Positions 39,801 to 46,400 of a stretch of DNA of 64,000 nt are shown one piece after another (the first letter of the stretch is position 1; each line of letters begins with the position of its first letter). The position numbers were made by a program, and so were the translations under genes. The stretch covers positions 504,776 to 568,775 of the forward strand of contig RQTK01000111.1 in assembly GCA_003991915.1 (NCBI GenBank), read 5' to 3'. The stretch comes from Elysia chlorotica (lineage: Eukaryota; Mollusca; Gastropoda; Plakobranchidae). Under the pieces are notes generated by a model. It was not told where the DNA came from, did no database searches, and saw only the letters and a program-made list of their open reading frames with translations.

Positions 39801-40481
39801 AAGTTATGATCGGAAGGTTGCCGGATCGAATCCCAATCAGACTGCCTTTCTTTTGACTGGTTGGTCCGGTGTCGACATAGTTTGACCGACCGAGATAGAA
39901 GTCCAGATATTGCCAATAAGTCTCTGTATGACACTATTAACAGCCCGTAAAGTTATGAGATCAGAATGATAGTGTAATTGCCTACTTTGGACATTCAGAA
40001 AGCGACAAACCAATAAACTGACAAATCATGGACATTTATCATATTATTATGCAAGATGCACATATTCAATGATCTTTCGGACGCTCTTTTTTATGCTACA
40101 AGTTTGAGTTGCTTATACAAATACTATGCAAGGCTTTCTTTGATATATACTAAACTGGTGCAATGTGGTAATGTTTGAACATGCAAGGCTGGAATTTTTT
40201 ATTTTTTTTTGGTTTGTTTTTTTATTCATCACCCAAATATAAGTGATAATGCCAAATAAACTATTGTTTCAAAATGTTTTGTTACACCTCGCAGGTTCCG
40301 TAAAGCAGCCGAGGATCTGGTCTATCTGGCAAGAGGAGAGAACGCCGGCCGCGGCTGGAAGATGGCAGATGGTCGGGAGGCATCGTTCGATGACATCAGT
40401 GTGTTTGTTATCCCACTACACCAGTGCTTGAGCGCCAACAGGAAGAAAGTCTCAAAACTTTCTGGGGCGGCTGCTCAGTGA
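14826..40481 (+). CDS. PPM1H/J/M-type protein phosphatase (PP2C family), ten coding exons
   Basis: The predicted protein of 471 residues is a Ser/Thr phosphatase of the metal-dependent PPM/PP2C family. Vertebrate PPM1H removes phosphate from Rab GTPases phosphorylated by LRRK2. Coding exons: 14826-15106, 16724-16826, 18099-18197, 19337-19486, 20048-20160, 21865-22068, 22971-23037, 23830-23880, 24618-24778, 40295-40481. Reading phase is kept throughout. Visible PP2C motifs are NED (residues 104-106), FDGHAGAG (140-147), ISGGCAA, GDC, CDGLWD (377-382) and FDDISV (441-446). Subfamily signatures are YSRPYF near residue 54, GYAECINGGKS at the exon 1/2 join, EFTPMTDAERIQ and GWYYKE. The usual T/SRGLGDH motif is degenerate in exon 8 (340-356), so catalytic competence is uncertain. 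The 15.5-kb last intron hosts a ZNFX1 gene antisense. H, J or M cannot be decided from the sequence; human PPM1H is 514 residues. Confidence 0.9.
15107..16723 (+). other. Phosphatase intron 1
   Basis: AT-rich. A TATA-like word sits in CTCTATATAAGCTC near 15655, in a locally GC-richer patch (15600-15800), but no transcript evidence supports a promoter. No other gene is seen. Confidence 0.6.
16724..16826 (+). CDS. Phosphatase exon 2
   Basis: Encodes ECINGGKSEMNEDEAAVG and following residues, including the metal-site pair NED. It enters in phase 2 and leaves in phase 0 at AAT|GTAAGT. Confidence 0.88.
16827..18098 (+). other. Phosphatase intron 2
   Basis: AT-rich with several poly-A runs. No nested gene is recognised. 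Confidence 0.6.
18099..18197 (+). CDS. Phosphatase exon 3
   Basis: 33 codons including YFGIFDGHAGAGAAL, the FDGH metal-binding motif. Keeping phase 0 into exon 4 requires the donor CAG|GCATGT, a GC donor. Using the GT three bases later would give an in-frame stop at the next exon. Confidence 0.85.
18198..19336 (+). other. Phosphatase intron 3 (GC-AG type) with a SINE fragment
   Basis: It contains a SINE-like 3' part at 19110-19262 and a block at 18410-18610. That block shares the phrase GTTCAACTAGGAGA and the following bases with the SINE at 61318. No gene is seen. Confidence 0.6.
19110..19262 (+). mobile_element. SINE copy, partial
   Basis: The family core words ATGGCAGTACATCAAATTG, TTAGTCTTGGGGATC and GCTGACGTTGGGACGCTGAGC occur in order. 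It ends about 75 bp before the exon 4 acceptor. Confidence 0.6.
19337..19486 (+). CDS. Phosphatase exon 4
   Basis: 50 codons, phase 0 on both sides, ending with the family phrase VTGALETAF. The middle is a Ser/Asn-rich variable linker. The donor is TTT|GTACGG. Confidence 0.85.
19487..20047 (+). other. Phosphatase intron 4
   Basis: AT-rich, nothing recognised. Confidence 0.6.
20048..20160 (+). CDS. Phosphatase exon 5
   Basis: Encodes NISGGCAAVVVLIMMDRVYVAHAGDC, a core PP2C strand pair. Enters in phase 0 and leaves in phase 2 at CAG|GTAACA. The acceptor pyrimidine tract is weak. Confidence 0.85.
20758..20983. repeat. Direct duplication, period about 136 bp
   Basis: Both copies begin GGTTAGCAATCAA and end GGAAAATTATTTTTAGCT, with substitutions between them. 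Confidence 0.85.
21589..21660. repeat. (CT)n microsatellite
   Basis: Nearly pure CT array inside the intron. Confidence 0.97.
21865..22068 (+). CDS. Phosphatase exon 6
   Basis: Encodes RAVAYIGNENILMAREFTPM and continues to HRHGW, the insert typical of the PPM1H/J/M group (EFTP-TE-RIQ...LKPLSKKDLG). Phase 2 in and out. The donor is CTG|GTCAGT. Confidence 0.9.
22069..22970 (+). other. Phosphatase intron 6 with tandem duplication
   Basis: It contains a 159-bp tandem duplication (22251-22572). AT-rich, no gene seen. Confidence 0.6.
22251..22572. repeat. Tandem duplication, period 159 bp
   Basis: Two adjacent copies start AATCGCACCTGTATAGACG at 22251 and 22410 and are almost identical, so the duplication is recent. 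Confidence 0.93.
22971..23037 (+). CDS. Phosphatase exon 7
   Basis: Encodes YYKEVTEEDLSKP and ends GHGKF. Enters in phase 2, completing the Trp of GW, and leaves in phase 0 at TTT|GTAAGT. Confidence 0.87.
23038..23829 (+). other. Phosphatase intron 7 with a SINE copy
   Basis: Contains a poly-G patch (23456-23478) and a minus-strand SINE copy (23490-23690). No further exon is seen. Confidence 0.6.
23490..23690 (-). mobile_element. SINE copy, body and tail
   Basis: The reverse complement carries TACTGGTTGGATCAGTGTCAG, AATGTGACCAGCTGAGACAG, AGCAGAACATAAAATTG and CACAATATAGCCTATATAG in family order. The tRNA-like head is missing. Confidence 0.75.
23830..23880 (+). CDS. Phosphatase exon 8 (tentative; degenerate motif)
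   Basis: An acceptor TTTTAG at 23829 and a donor GAT|GTGAAG bound 17 codons in phase 0. They encode RIPKIVGTQGMGLKTSD. The position corresponds to the family segment T/S-R-G-L-G-D-H-D-L. Here Arg is Gln, the conserved GD is altered, and about 17 following residues are absent. The open frame continues past the chosen donor, so the exon end is uncertain. Confidence 0.5.
23881..24617 (+). other. Phosphatase intron 8
   Basis: I searched by eye for the missing GD-motif exon and found none. AT-rich. Confidence 0.5.
24618..24778 (+). CDS. Phosphatase exon 9
   Basis: Encodes VRVLPLTDRAVQENDVLVV then GCDGLWDLLTNEE, with the metal-binding Asp of CDG. Strong pyrimidine tract and acceptor CCCAG. Leaves in phase 2 at CAA|GTATGT. 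Confidence 0.92.
24779..28620 (+). other. Large phosphatase intron 9, part left of the nested gene
   Basis: Apart from the SINE at 24828-25155 this is AT-rich DNA. No coding exon, RNA gene or conserved block is recognised on either strand. Confidence 0.55.
24828..25155 (+). mobile_element. SINE copy, near full length
   Basis: A tRNA-like head (TACAGCATCCACTTCTAAGG then TTCATGTTTCAAGCCCC) is followed by the shared body CTACTGGTTGTGTTGGTGTG, AATGTGACCAGCTGAGGC, TGTGGCAGAACTTAAAATT and CACAATATAGTCTATATAG. It is the best copy for a family consensus. Confidence 0.75.
28636..28641 (-). terminator. Polyadenylation signal of the ZNFX1 gene
   Basis: AATAAA on the minus strand, about 130 nt downstream of the ZNFX1 stop codon. 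No cleavage-site evidence beyond position. Confidence 0.45.
28768..35142 (-). CDS. ZNFX1: ZNFX1, NFX1-type zinc finger helicase, single coding exon
   Basis: An uninterrupted frame of 2124 codons encodes an SF1 helicase of the UPF1-like group with NFX1-type zinc fingers. In vertebrates ZNFX1 is an interferon-induced dsRNA sensor; in nematodes its orthologue sits in germ granules and supports inherited RNA silencing. Layout: a disordered Ser/Gln-rich N-terminus (about 1-185), a helical region, Walker A GPPGTGKT (657-664), YTNHALDQF, an acidic insert (about 1005-1048), the Walker B equivalent VVVEEAAE (Glu 1213-1214), GDHQQLRP, EEQHRMRPEIA, YQGEE (1395-1399), VALSRAK, Cys/His-rich NFX1 fingers (about 1495-1775) and an acidic C-terminal tail. 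All helicase motifs look intact. The start is the ATG at 35142; the open frame begins 4 codons earlier with GTG. A splice acceptor (GATTTGCAG) ends at 35156, so a 5' untranslated exon is likely. Human ZNFX1 is 1918 residues. Confidence 0.97.
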   Translation of the reverse strand: MSDKSVDSDSDDGLGAVMRNPAPAARALSYRELSGRPSESRQSRHLATQQPQLQGSKSASLRQAPQAGEQPQTWRTTDRAAAQQPHRSENIRQQISEPGQIRNSKSEHSAPTSQNRNKRFEYVSGNKSLANRKSHTSLNPAQTFEGSLQSEPDNFRRNQPGDRYDRHHHFENKSNQHPADKKPDRSSVPGRIKEWIEQSVTTCLVFDMSAAVDDLSLYLKTTPEVPADITSNLVSLLHRAVNTNQKGAVDRIVRCVLDAYFLDGHFILFLDQQIKNRSLRPETLRAVNQMLDVVEYAIEQCPEHGAKCNYSLQQIMDKGKQLGLLVSDNRATLQARKLIKMSIGSQFKKNQEPFQYQHMNPDWLSQPGVRHGMVEPDPDMALPPDDYTQISIFPDTDEILADVAPFLRANKTSGEYRDSQHYLDVHSRLLKEDYLEPIRRGLKDYKEAQIMGGTIKEDNLRFYYDVKLVKMKCDESRGITHYVQFSVRSHVPIDWEHSRRLMYGSLLVLSKDVFETTVFATVSDRDTTQLEKGLVEVTFQNNLDQIFTSSEFDVFVMAETTAYFESYRHVLEGLQEMRDVPLRRYILSIEKDILPPAYYLESPEVDMSCIAAHGRCLAPVEILDEDDWPDASQTILNESQMEAMKLALTKEMAIIQGPPGTGKTYVGLKIMNILFNQMRKMKNKQSPILVVCYTNHALDQFLEGMLQFCRSGIVRVGGRSSSEALEKFNLRELRKNPKMERHVKANMTMNVKKRKKELKTVASYIETYWQQSLKQETSILALDDLLEEVSSVHQHSLKDPRRQSDLNPHVIRVWLRATSADMENHMTKASIRRLAQVIASGGDGSIDSGITNTLSAIRAEFLTRVNIYRYWAGLYRMRLEFKLDQTMSLGEGADRELIQQLLIDQEVAKEEILEDEKLIPFMESEDVFKYIRESVEAESKGFDTSKQGVVREWLLGRFTTVDSLLDAIERLTNPPAIRGRKKVNARGVDTDDDLEDGRFPRRQWVLVDSSDDEGSEDDKDEDDYRLNSHSDEGSGPDDMGDIDDFDENKTKKQKEQFRDIARDFKQFENREIQIYQRALMLGVNMSDTEQESQEDEWQESGNLSHSKVFKLLHSVQPFSETDVTAITDVWDLELRDRYRLYKYWVQERKEKLAGRLKALTQEYRDILALKKEAINEKDVCILRSARVIGMTTSGAAKHRAVLQKVGSQTVVVEEAAEVLEAHIITSLNARVKHLILIGDHQQLRPNPTVHRLAVDYDLEISLFERLVNNGVPSVMLEEQHRMRPEIAQFIRHIYPSLQDHATVKFYGNIEGVASNVFFLQHSFEEKEVDDSTSKANTHEALFLTALCKYFLQHGYEGSHITVLAAYGGQVAAIKEAMEPEESMYKDVRVTSIDNYQGEENDIILLSLVRSNKENKVGFLKTDNRVCVALSRAKKGLFVIGNLKQIAFKSNLWKKILATASQERVTGVCMKLVCVNHKEHETYVSGHEDFQRDVPEGGCSQPCGVVLMCGHICNLTCHSWDRFHQSTPCRQPCLHTCREGHPCPLKCADECGPCMVLVKKILKDCDHEDTVPCHKDVSEHVCNQPCRKMLPCGHECRGACGECFATGKHAPCLEKVEKTWPICGHKNITECYKDPADDPCTTKCKETLNCQHKCKGTCGGCMSGRVHLPCQNKCKKPLPCGHSCEGPCGGECMPCGKRCPTRCRHGPCTSTTCGALCKPCTENCAMVCAHSTCSQRCLDECFSKPCTRTCGKPVKDCLHKCVSLCGEKCVCFTCGQKKFQLIDAGSSLRKQPKQVMAHEQRERARKFELTPDIILMKIPACGDVFTLNQLDKYVESLDSKDTSYIKCPSVSCPAILQGIKRYEGINKQRAECRHARKEKLLEDTKVTFPELSQLRFSLAKVQSYCDIDQARYLHSDNIELKIDPNEVIAFRLFTRFAYALLKIEQIDRKFNRERMFNAARWKRLIQAAKKTCTPQFKEEMRLELHRLLLSEQLVILHTLLKDSYTQLDSTTKTLVLNLKAACKEKMSSRDLRTNQTKMEQLFMKLLDRPEDDYWCKLTNALKSISNHICLCLDEPNGKDLCTILDEDPDNSFDSDGEEYSSEDESESQTDDESSKGVLESGSEND
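35143..35837 (-). other. ZNFX1 5' leader end and probable 5'UTR intron; (GA)n array
   Basis: The minus-strand acceptor AG is at 35156-35157, 14 nt before the ATG. Further upstream lies a GA-rich region with a pure (GA)n array at about 35660-35706. Confidence 0.5.
35838..35928. repeat. (CTA)n trinucleotide microsatellite, about 29 units
   Basis: Pure CTA array preceded by ACCACC. Same type as the arrays at 4971 and at the right edge of the window. Confidence 0.97.
35929..38345. other. Phosphatase intron 9 and probable ZNFX1 5'UTR intron, no exon seen
   Basis: Contains (CT)n at 36799-36854 and a CT-rich patch at 37160-37220. The latter is followed by GGGTTTAACGTCTCATAG (37218-37235), a phrase repeated in reverse at 63317-63334. 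No coding exon is recognised. Confidence 0.5.
36799..36854. repeat. (CT)n microsatellite
   Basis: CT array inside the large intron. Confidence 0.97.
38346..38700 (-). other. Candidate 5' untranslated exon of ZNFX1
   Basis: The minus-strand donor GAAG|GTAAGA at 38346 lies between the promoter-like cluster (38691-38745) and the acceptor at 35156. The transcription start would lie near 38690. This is inferred from splice-signal quality and position only. Confidence 0.35.
38685..38748 (-). promoter_or_regulatory. Candidate ISRE, TATA-like and kappa-B-like promoter cluster
   Basis: GAAACCGAAACCGAAA (38730-38745) is three exact GAAANN units, the core recognised by interferon regulatory factors. 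On the minus strand it is followed by CTATAATTAGG (about 38715-38725) and then GGAAATTCCC (about 38691-38700), a perfect kappa-B-type decamer. The order fits a compact inducible promoter pointing toward ZNFX1, an interferon-stimulated gene in vertebrates. Function and target are inferred. Confidence 0.45.
39340..39470 (-). mobile_element. SINE copy, partial
   Basis: The reverse complement shows CTACTAGTTGCATCGGTGT, a GTGACCAACA phrase and the GTCCACGGTATACC tail in family order, with strong divergence. Confidence 0.5.
39770..39990 (+). mobile_element. tRNA-derived SINE copy
   Basis: It begins with an A-box-like GGTAGCTCAGTCCGTATAAT and a B-box-like GCCGGATCGAATCCC. A body with GACTGGTTGGTCCGGTGTCG and TTTGACCGACCGAGA follows. 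Confidence 0.65.
40295..40481 (+). CDS. Phosphatase exon 10, C-terminus
   Basis: Encodes FRKAAEDLVYLARGE, GRGWKMADG and SFDDISVFVIPL, the end of the PP2C fold with the last metal-site Asp (442). Stop TGA at 40479-40481. Enters in phase 2, completing a Lys begun in exon 9. Confidence 0.92.
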
Positions 40482-43400
40482 AGAGTAGGGTGGAGGGATT
40501 GGTAAATACTGCTGGTTTGTGCTGGTAACTTCTGTCATGATGTCTGTGATTATTGAATATTATGTGAGGCCACCAGGGTGAACCAGGAGCCTATAGGAAT
40601 TTTCACTTTTTGAGTAGTTTATATTGTATTAAAAAAGCATTGAGTACACTTTAGGAGGTTGTCTCTATTATGTACATCAAAACAGATAATCTTTTTCATT
40701 TAATTTGTGTTTAGAGCTCAAAACTTATGTATCATCAACTTTGGCCTGAAAAATCCAGAGCGCCTGTGAAAATATATCGGTGTGCAGATATCTGTTTTGG
40801 TGTACCGGGTGCCTTCTTATCTTATCAAGATGGTGAAAACCTCTCAGATGAACTTCTTGTTCTCATTTTTTTTCTGTTTGCTCTATACTTGCCAATCAGA
40901 CTTGTGTATATAGTATAACTTATGTGAGATAAATGTTCATTATAAAAACAAACTAAAAACAATCCAATGTTTCTTTGAACAAAAAAATCCCCTGATCAAT
41001 ATGTGTGCTACACCCCCTATACATTTCATGCCAAGGAATAATAAATTATTGTGGTTGTAGAAAATCGCTATCATCTTTTCACGATACATGTAATGTTATC
41101 CATCTTTATCTTATTTAAAAGCTTTTGTGGTTATGAAATTTTAAATGCAAGGCTCATGGCTGATCCAGACTTGTCTTTGCTCTGTATCTCCCACTCAATG
41201 TGTATACTGACAAGATATCAGCATTGCCATCGTACGAATATATTGGTTTAACAAACACTTTCTTACTGACTCCAGTATTTACTACCCACTCTTTGATTTA
41301 GAGAAATCACTAGAGTGATTTTTCTACCGTTCACACTTTGTCTCTCATCTGTTTTGAGATAAAAAATTTGTTCGATCTGGACGCAATTTTTATTCATATC
41401 TTCAGAATTATAAATACATGTCTACACTATTTATATAAAATTGTTTGAACAAATTTTATCCTGATTCCTTACCTAATTGTAAATGTCTTTTACATTTCTC
41501 TGACTTTCCCTACCCTATTTAATATTGCTTTTGTTGTTGAAAACCCTTTATTAAATTTATTTACTCAACAAATCAAAATGTTGTCAAAATACGCTTGAAT
41601 GCTATAAATAACATAGGACACTGAGTAAGTCAAGTTTCATTCTCTCTCCTTTTTTTATTTTTTTAACTTAACTTGATCTTTTTCCCTTGGAACTCCTTCA
41701 TAGATTTTCAAATTAAATCATGACGTAATAGAAATAGCACATAACTTGTTTTTTTTTGTACTTGAAAATGAACAAAAATGCTTTACTTGAAAAGCTTGAT
41801 GCATTAAGTGTTTGGCTAAAAGCCAGCATTGAAAATTCTGTCTATGAAATTTAAAAGATACTGTCAGTTGATAGTGCACTGTTATGAATATTGCCTCCAT
41901 ATTTACCATTTTCTTTTGGAGGGGGAGGGGGTGGGGGAAGGGAATAAAAAAAAAGGAATGCTTTTTTCAGGGTTTTTCCACATTGTCTCTATTTTTAACA
42001 AAGCTCACTCAACATAATGAAAAACATTTGCTAGTAAAATTCTACACCTGAATAATCATTCCCTCATTCATCAGTATTTTCCACCATTGTGATTTTTTAT
42101 TTTTTTCCATTGAAATATTTTGATTGCAGAGATTCTATTTAAATGATTCTTGCACAAAATTTTACAAATCTTGATTTATAATTTCTCCCAATTATGCAAA
42201 ATGATCTTATTAAATCTGAATCTGCAACACACCCTTGTTAATATACACAGGAGCATCAATCATTTTTAAAATACTGTATACAATACTAAACAATGACAAA
42301 ATGCTTTGCCTTGTAATTTCCAAAGGCAGCATATCTTTGAGTTTAAGATCCATAAGAGTTTATAAACCTGAATGATTTCCTCTGAATCCTGCAAAAGATT
42401 GTAAGCAACAAATATTGTTTAAATATTGTTTTTCTGAGAGATTTATGACTAGCCTTTTAGCAGCACTTTTTTTTTTACACAAGAATTTACTGTCTTCCAT
42501 AAGGCATTTTTGTGTATGATTGATAATTTTTATTATTTGAATGTAACCTAGTTGGTGATGGGATTATCTAGTTTGTTTATGAAAAATTAATTTCTGTTTT
42601 TTTTTTTTTTATATCTTGGATAATTTTTTTTGGGTTATGTGAGGTTCTCTAGGTTTACCAAATCAATGTTCCCAAGAACAGTTTTTTTGAGAGACGCCTA
42701 TAATATTCTTTAAATTTTATGGTACTCTGTCTGTGTTGCCTCTGACTCTGAGATATTTGTATTAAAAAACTGAGTTTTATTCATAGGAAAAGTTATGTGG
42801 CTGGCATGTTTAAAAGGGTAACATTGGAGCAAATCACATATTATTTCTTTGCAGACTAATGTATAAAGGTCTCTTTGTGCTTTTTACAGTTTTGCCATGT
42901 TTATCAACTTCTGTGGTCTTGTTAAAGGGCCCGAGTATGGATTATTGTTTTTTCGATTCTTGATTCGTCTCCAATAAGTCTAAGAGGGTGAATGATAAAG
43001 GTCTTTAATATACAGTTACCAAGAAAAGGTTATTATTTTTATCCTTTTTTAGCTATGTCCGCTAAGCTAACAATCCTATATGAAGATGAGATAATAACTG
43101 AGAATTAAAATCGGGGACCTCTAGTTTATCTGCCCAGAGCACGTAACGGCTGAAACTACCAGAGCTCCCAGCAAGGAACTTGTATTCTGCAAACCTACCT
43201 ATTGTAAGACTAGAAGAATATTTTGTACATTACATTATTTTCATTCAGTGGCTTTGCTCTGAGTTGACACCTGTGTCTGTGAATCAGATTTTTATTCCAT
43301 TACTTGTGCTTATCTTGGGGACGTAGTGCATTAAATATGAAACTAAATACAGGCCTATTGATTACACTGATAAATCTGTAGATTAAATGGTTTAGGGAAA

Positions 43401-46400
43401 TAAATCAAAATCTCCATTCTTGATAAAAATTCATTTTTTTCACAGAACCTTCACGATACATGTCTATTTTGCACATGTTGTTTTTAACCTAGGAAATGCT
43501 GTTTATTTTGACACATCAGATAATTTTTACTAGTAAAGGCTGTCTTGAAGTTAAGTATTAATTACTTTCAACATTATAACAATTGACAATAGACTGAGAT
43601 AATCCATTTACATCTGTTAAAACTCTGTAGGGTTACAGGTACCTTTTTTGTAAGCATGTAGCAATGCTAATAATTCTAGGTGTTGATTCATTTGAACTTT
43701 TGGTAACTCTATAGGGTTGTATACTTTTGTAACTAGGTTTTTTTTTCTTCCCTTTTCATTAAGAAAAATAAATGCATGTAATGTGAATGATTTGTGATCT
43801 ATATCTTTTAATTTTATATAATTCACACTTCGCCATGGTTACCTCAAGATACATAAAAAGCACACAGCTACATGTACTTAAGTTTTGAATGTAACTGTGA
43901 AACATTGTGTACTAAATAAAAAAAAATAAAAAAATTTATCATAATTATGCAATTTCCATTTTCGTTTGAGCAGCCCGAAACCTGAACATAATTTTTTTTT
44001 TTTTAAAGGACAAATACTAATCAATATAATCATATCAATTTAAGGACATGCTTATTATAGGCACACATATTTTATTTATTGAGTCAGTGTCTCTCAAATA
44101 TTCTTATGTACTTTGCTTATTTTAAGTTGCCATTTAGATATAAATATTATATTTATATTTATTTAATATTTGTAAAATTTCATTTACAGTCCATTGCCAT
44201 ATAATGTGTGCATCAACTTAGCAGTAGCTGCATCACACAGATGTGTCATATATCAGTAATACTCAAAAGATCTCACGGGTCTAGCTTATCTTAACTTTAC
44301 TTGTAAATGTTATTTGTTACCGGTACTCTGTAGTACATGTAATAGAAAAGAAACCATTGGGAAAGACACAAATGAGGAGTGAATCAAATACAAACAGTGC
44401 ACCCCACTTAATTCAACATTTCCATTAATTAGAGACATTCTTGAATAGTCTGGAATAAATTCTCCTTGCATACTTTTGCCTAATTTAACACTTTTGAGTT
44501 TGATGGTTCATTTTTCAGTTTGATGGTTCATCTTTATTTTTCTAACAAATTTTTCCCAAATCCAAACCCAATGTGGCATAACTGAAGTCGTATTTTCATT
44601 ATTTTTTCCTCAAGGATAGTAATTCATTTGGTGTTTACAAAAAGCTGATGGATAGCTTTGCAAAAGTTAATTTGTACTAGCTAGACAAGATAACAAATTA
44701 TTTATAAGGTACGGCACTGTGTAGATTCCTCTCTAGACCTGCATCCAAGCCACTCCAAATGTAATACTTCCTTATATTTAAAATATCCTCTAATTGACTT
44801 TCCCTTAATTCGACATGAAAATTCAGGTCCCTGTAATGTCGAATTATCAGGTATGCACTGTATCAATATTATATAAACAGTGAACCTAGGGAGTAATACT
44901 AATAACGAAAAAGACAACTAAAAACTAAAAAAGCTAGGGAGGTTGTATTAAGAAGCATTTATCATAAGCTGGTACCAGAACAAAGGTTTATTATGAAGCT
45001 CTGTGTTACAAGCATTAAAAATTTTAACTTCGTCTTATTGACTTTCAATAAGGCCATAGATATACTTAGTCTTCAACTAGTTGTCAGCCTATTTTCTCTG
45101 TGATGTTCTCACTAAAATGTTTTGATTTGGCTCCTTTGATCTTTATAATTTTTGAAAGAATCATGTAGCTATACAAAGGTCTGTTTTGCTCAAAATTAAA
45201 TTGCTTTCGATTTGTTAAGAAAAATTGGATAAATTTGTTGATTTTTCTCTGAAAGATGTTTTGCATCTTGTATCTTCTTATTAAGTCTGAGCTGTAACAT
45301 CTATTGAACTGCAAAACTGGCACTTTTGAAATGGTCATCACAGTCAAGATTTGTCAGTCTCACAAACAGTACAATTTCCTTCTTGGAATGTAGACCAATA
45401 AGCGCTAAAAGCTTTGGCCAGTTTTAAGTTGCGCAAGGTATAAATTGCTAATCAAGCCAAAGGCAGCAAGATAGATCAATTGACAGTGCCCTGGACTGAT
45501 GAGCCTTAAATCTAAGGTTGAAATCGCAGCTGATATCTGTGTGTCTCCATTCATGTTTAGGATTCTTTGAGAACCCTGATAAAATCAGAATGGTGGTATC
45601 AGTGACATTTTTATACTCAGCCCAAGTTGTAGGCTAACCTTTTCAGATGTGGGTGAAAAATAAAGCAAACTTCTAGATCAGATTTCATTGTTAAAATCTA
45701 CGACCACTTCCAGAGCTGCTATTATCAGATTTTCGTTTACAATAGAAACGATCAAATAATTGACTAATTGCTGCTTTTTGCAAGAATAAAACTAACAGAT
45801 TTGTAACGGCGCATTAAATTCCAACAGCAGTTACAAGTGAATATATTATTATTTTGTAAACAGGCTTCGACTTAAACCTTGTCTTTCAACCCCATGAACG
45901 TGATTATCTGTTGCCTGAATCATGCATGCAAATTGATTTTTTTTTTTACCTGAAAACAATTCTCATGTTCCATAATTATATACAGTGTATGTGCTTTTAT
46001 GTGTGATGGTCTGGAAAAATTATTGTATGCTATGGGCTTGTTTTTAGATATATTTTTAGCTAATTTATTAAATTTGTTCTGAATAGATAACATACATGTA
46101 TAAGTTGAGAAAATTAGTGTAGACCAAAACATTATTTTCCAATTTAATGCCATAAGTTAAAATGTCTTATATTTTGAAATATATCAAAATCATGGCATGG
46201 GTCTTTATTTTTTCTGGCCATCACATATTTTTTTTTAGATTTAGAGTCAGAAGTATATGATAAAGAAAAACAAACCACGTAATTTGAGAATTTGATGGAG
46301 AAAAACATATTACATGTACCGTATACAGATTTTTTCTCACAATTATTTCAGGTGTCTAGTGAACATTAAGGGTTGATATTTTTCAAAGTGAGGGTGACTT

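Larger units (their letters stand above)
38749..40294 (+). other. Phosphatase intron 9, right end, with two SINE copies
   Basis: It holds SINE copies at 39340-39470 (-) and 39770-39990 (+), otherwise AT-rich DNA. The acceptor ACACCTCGCAG precedes exon 10. Confidence 0.55.
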
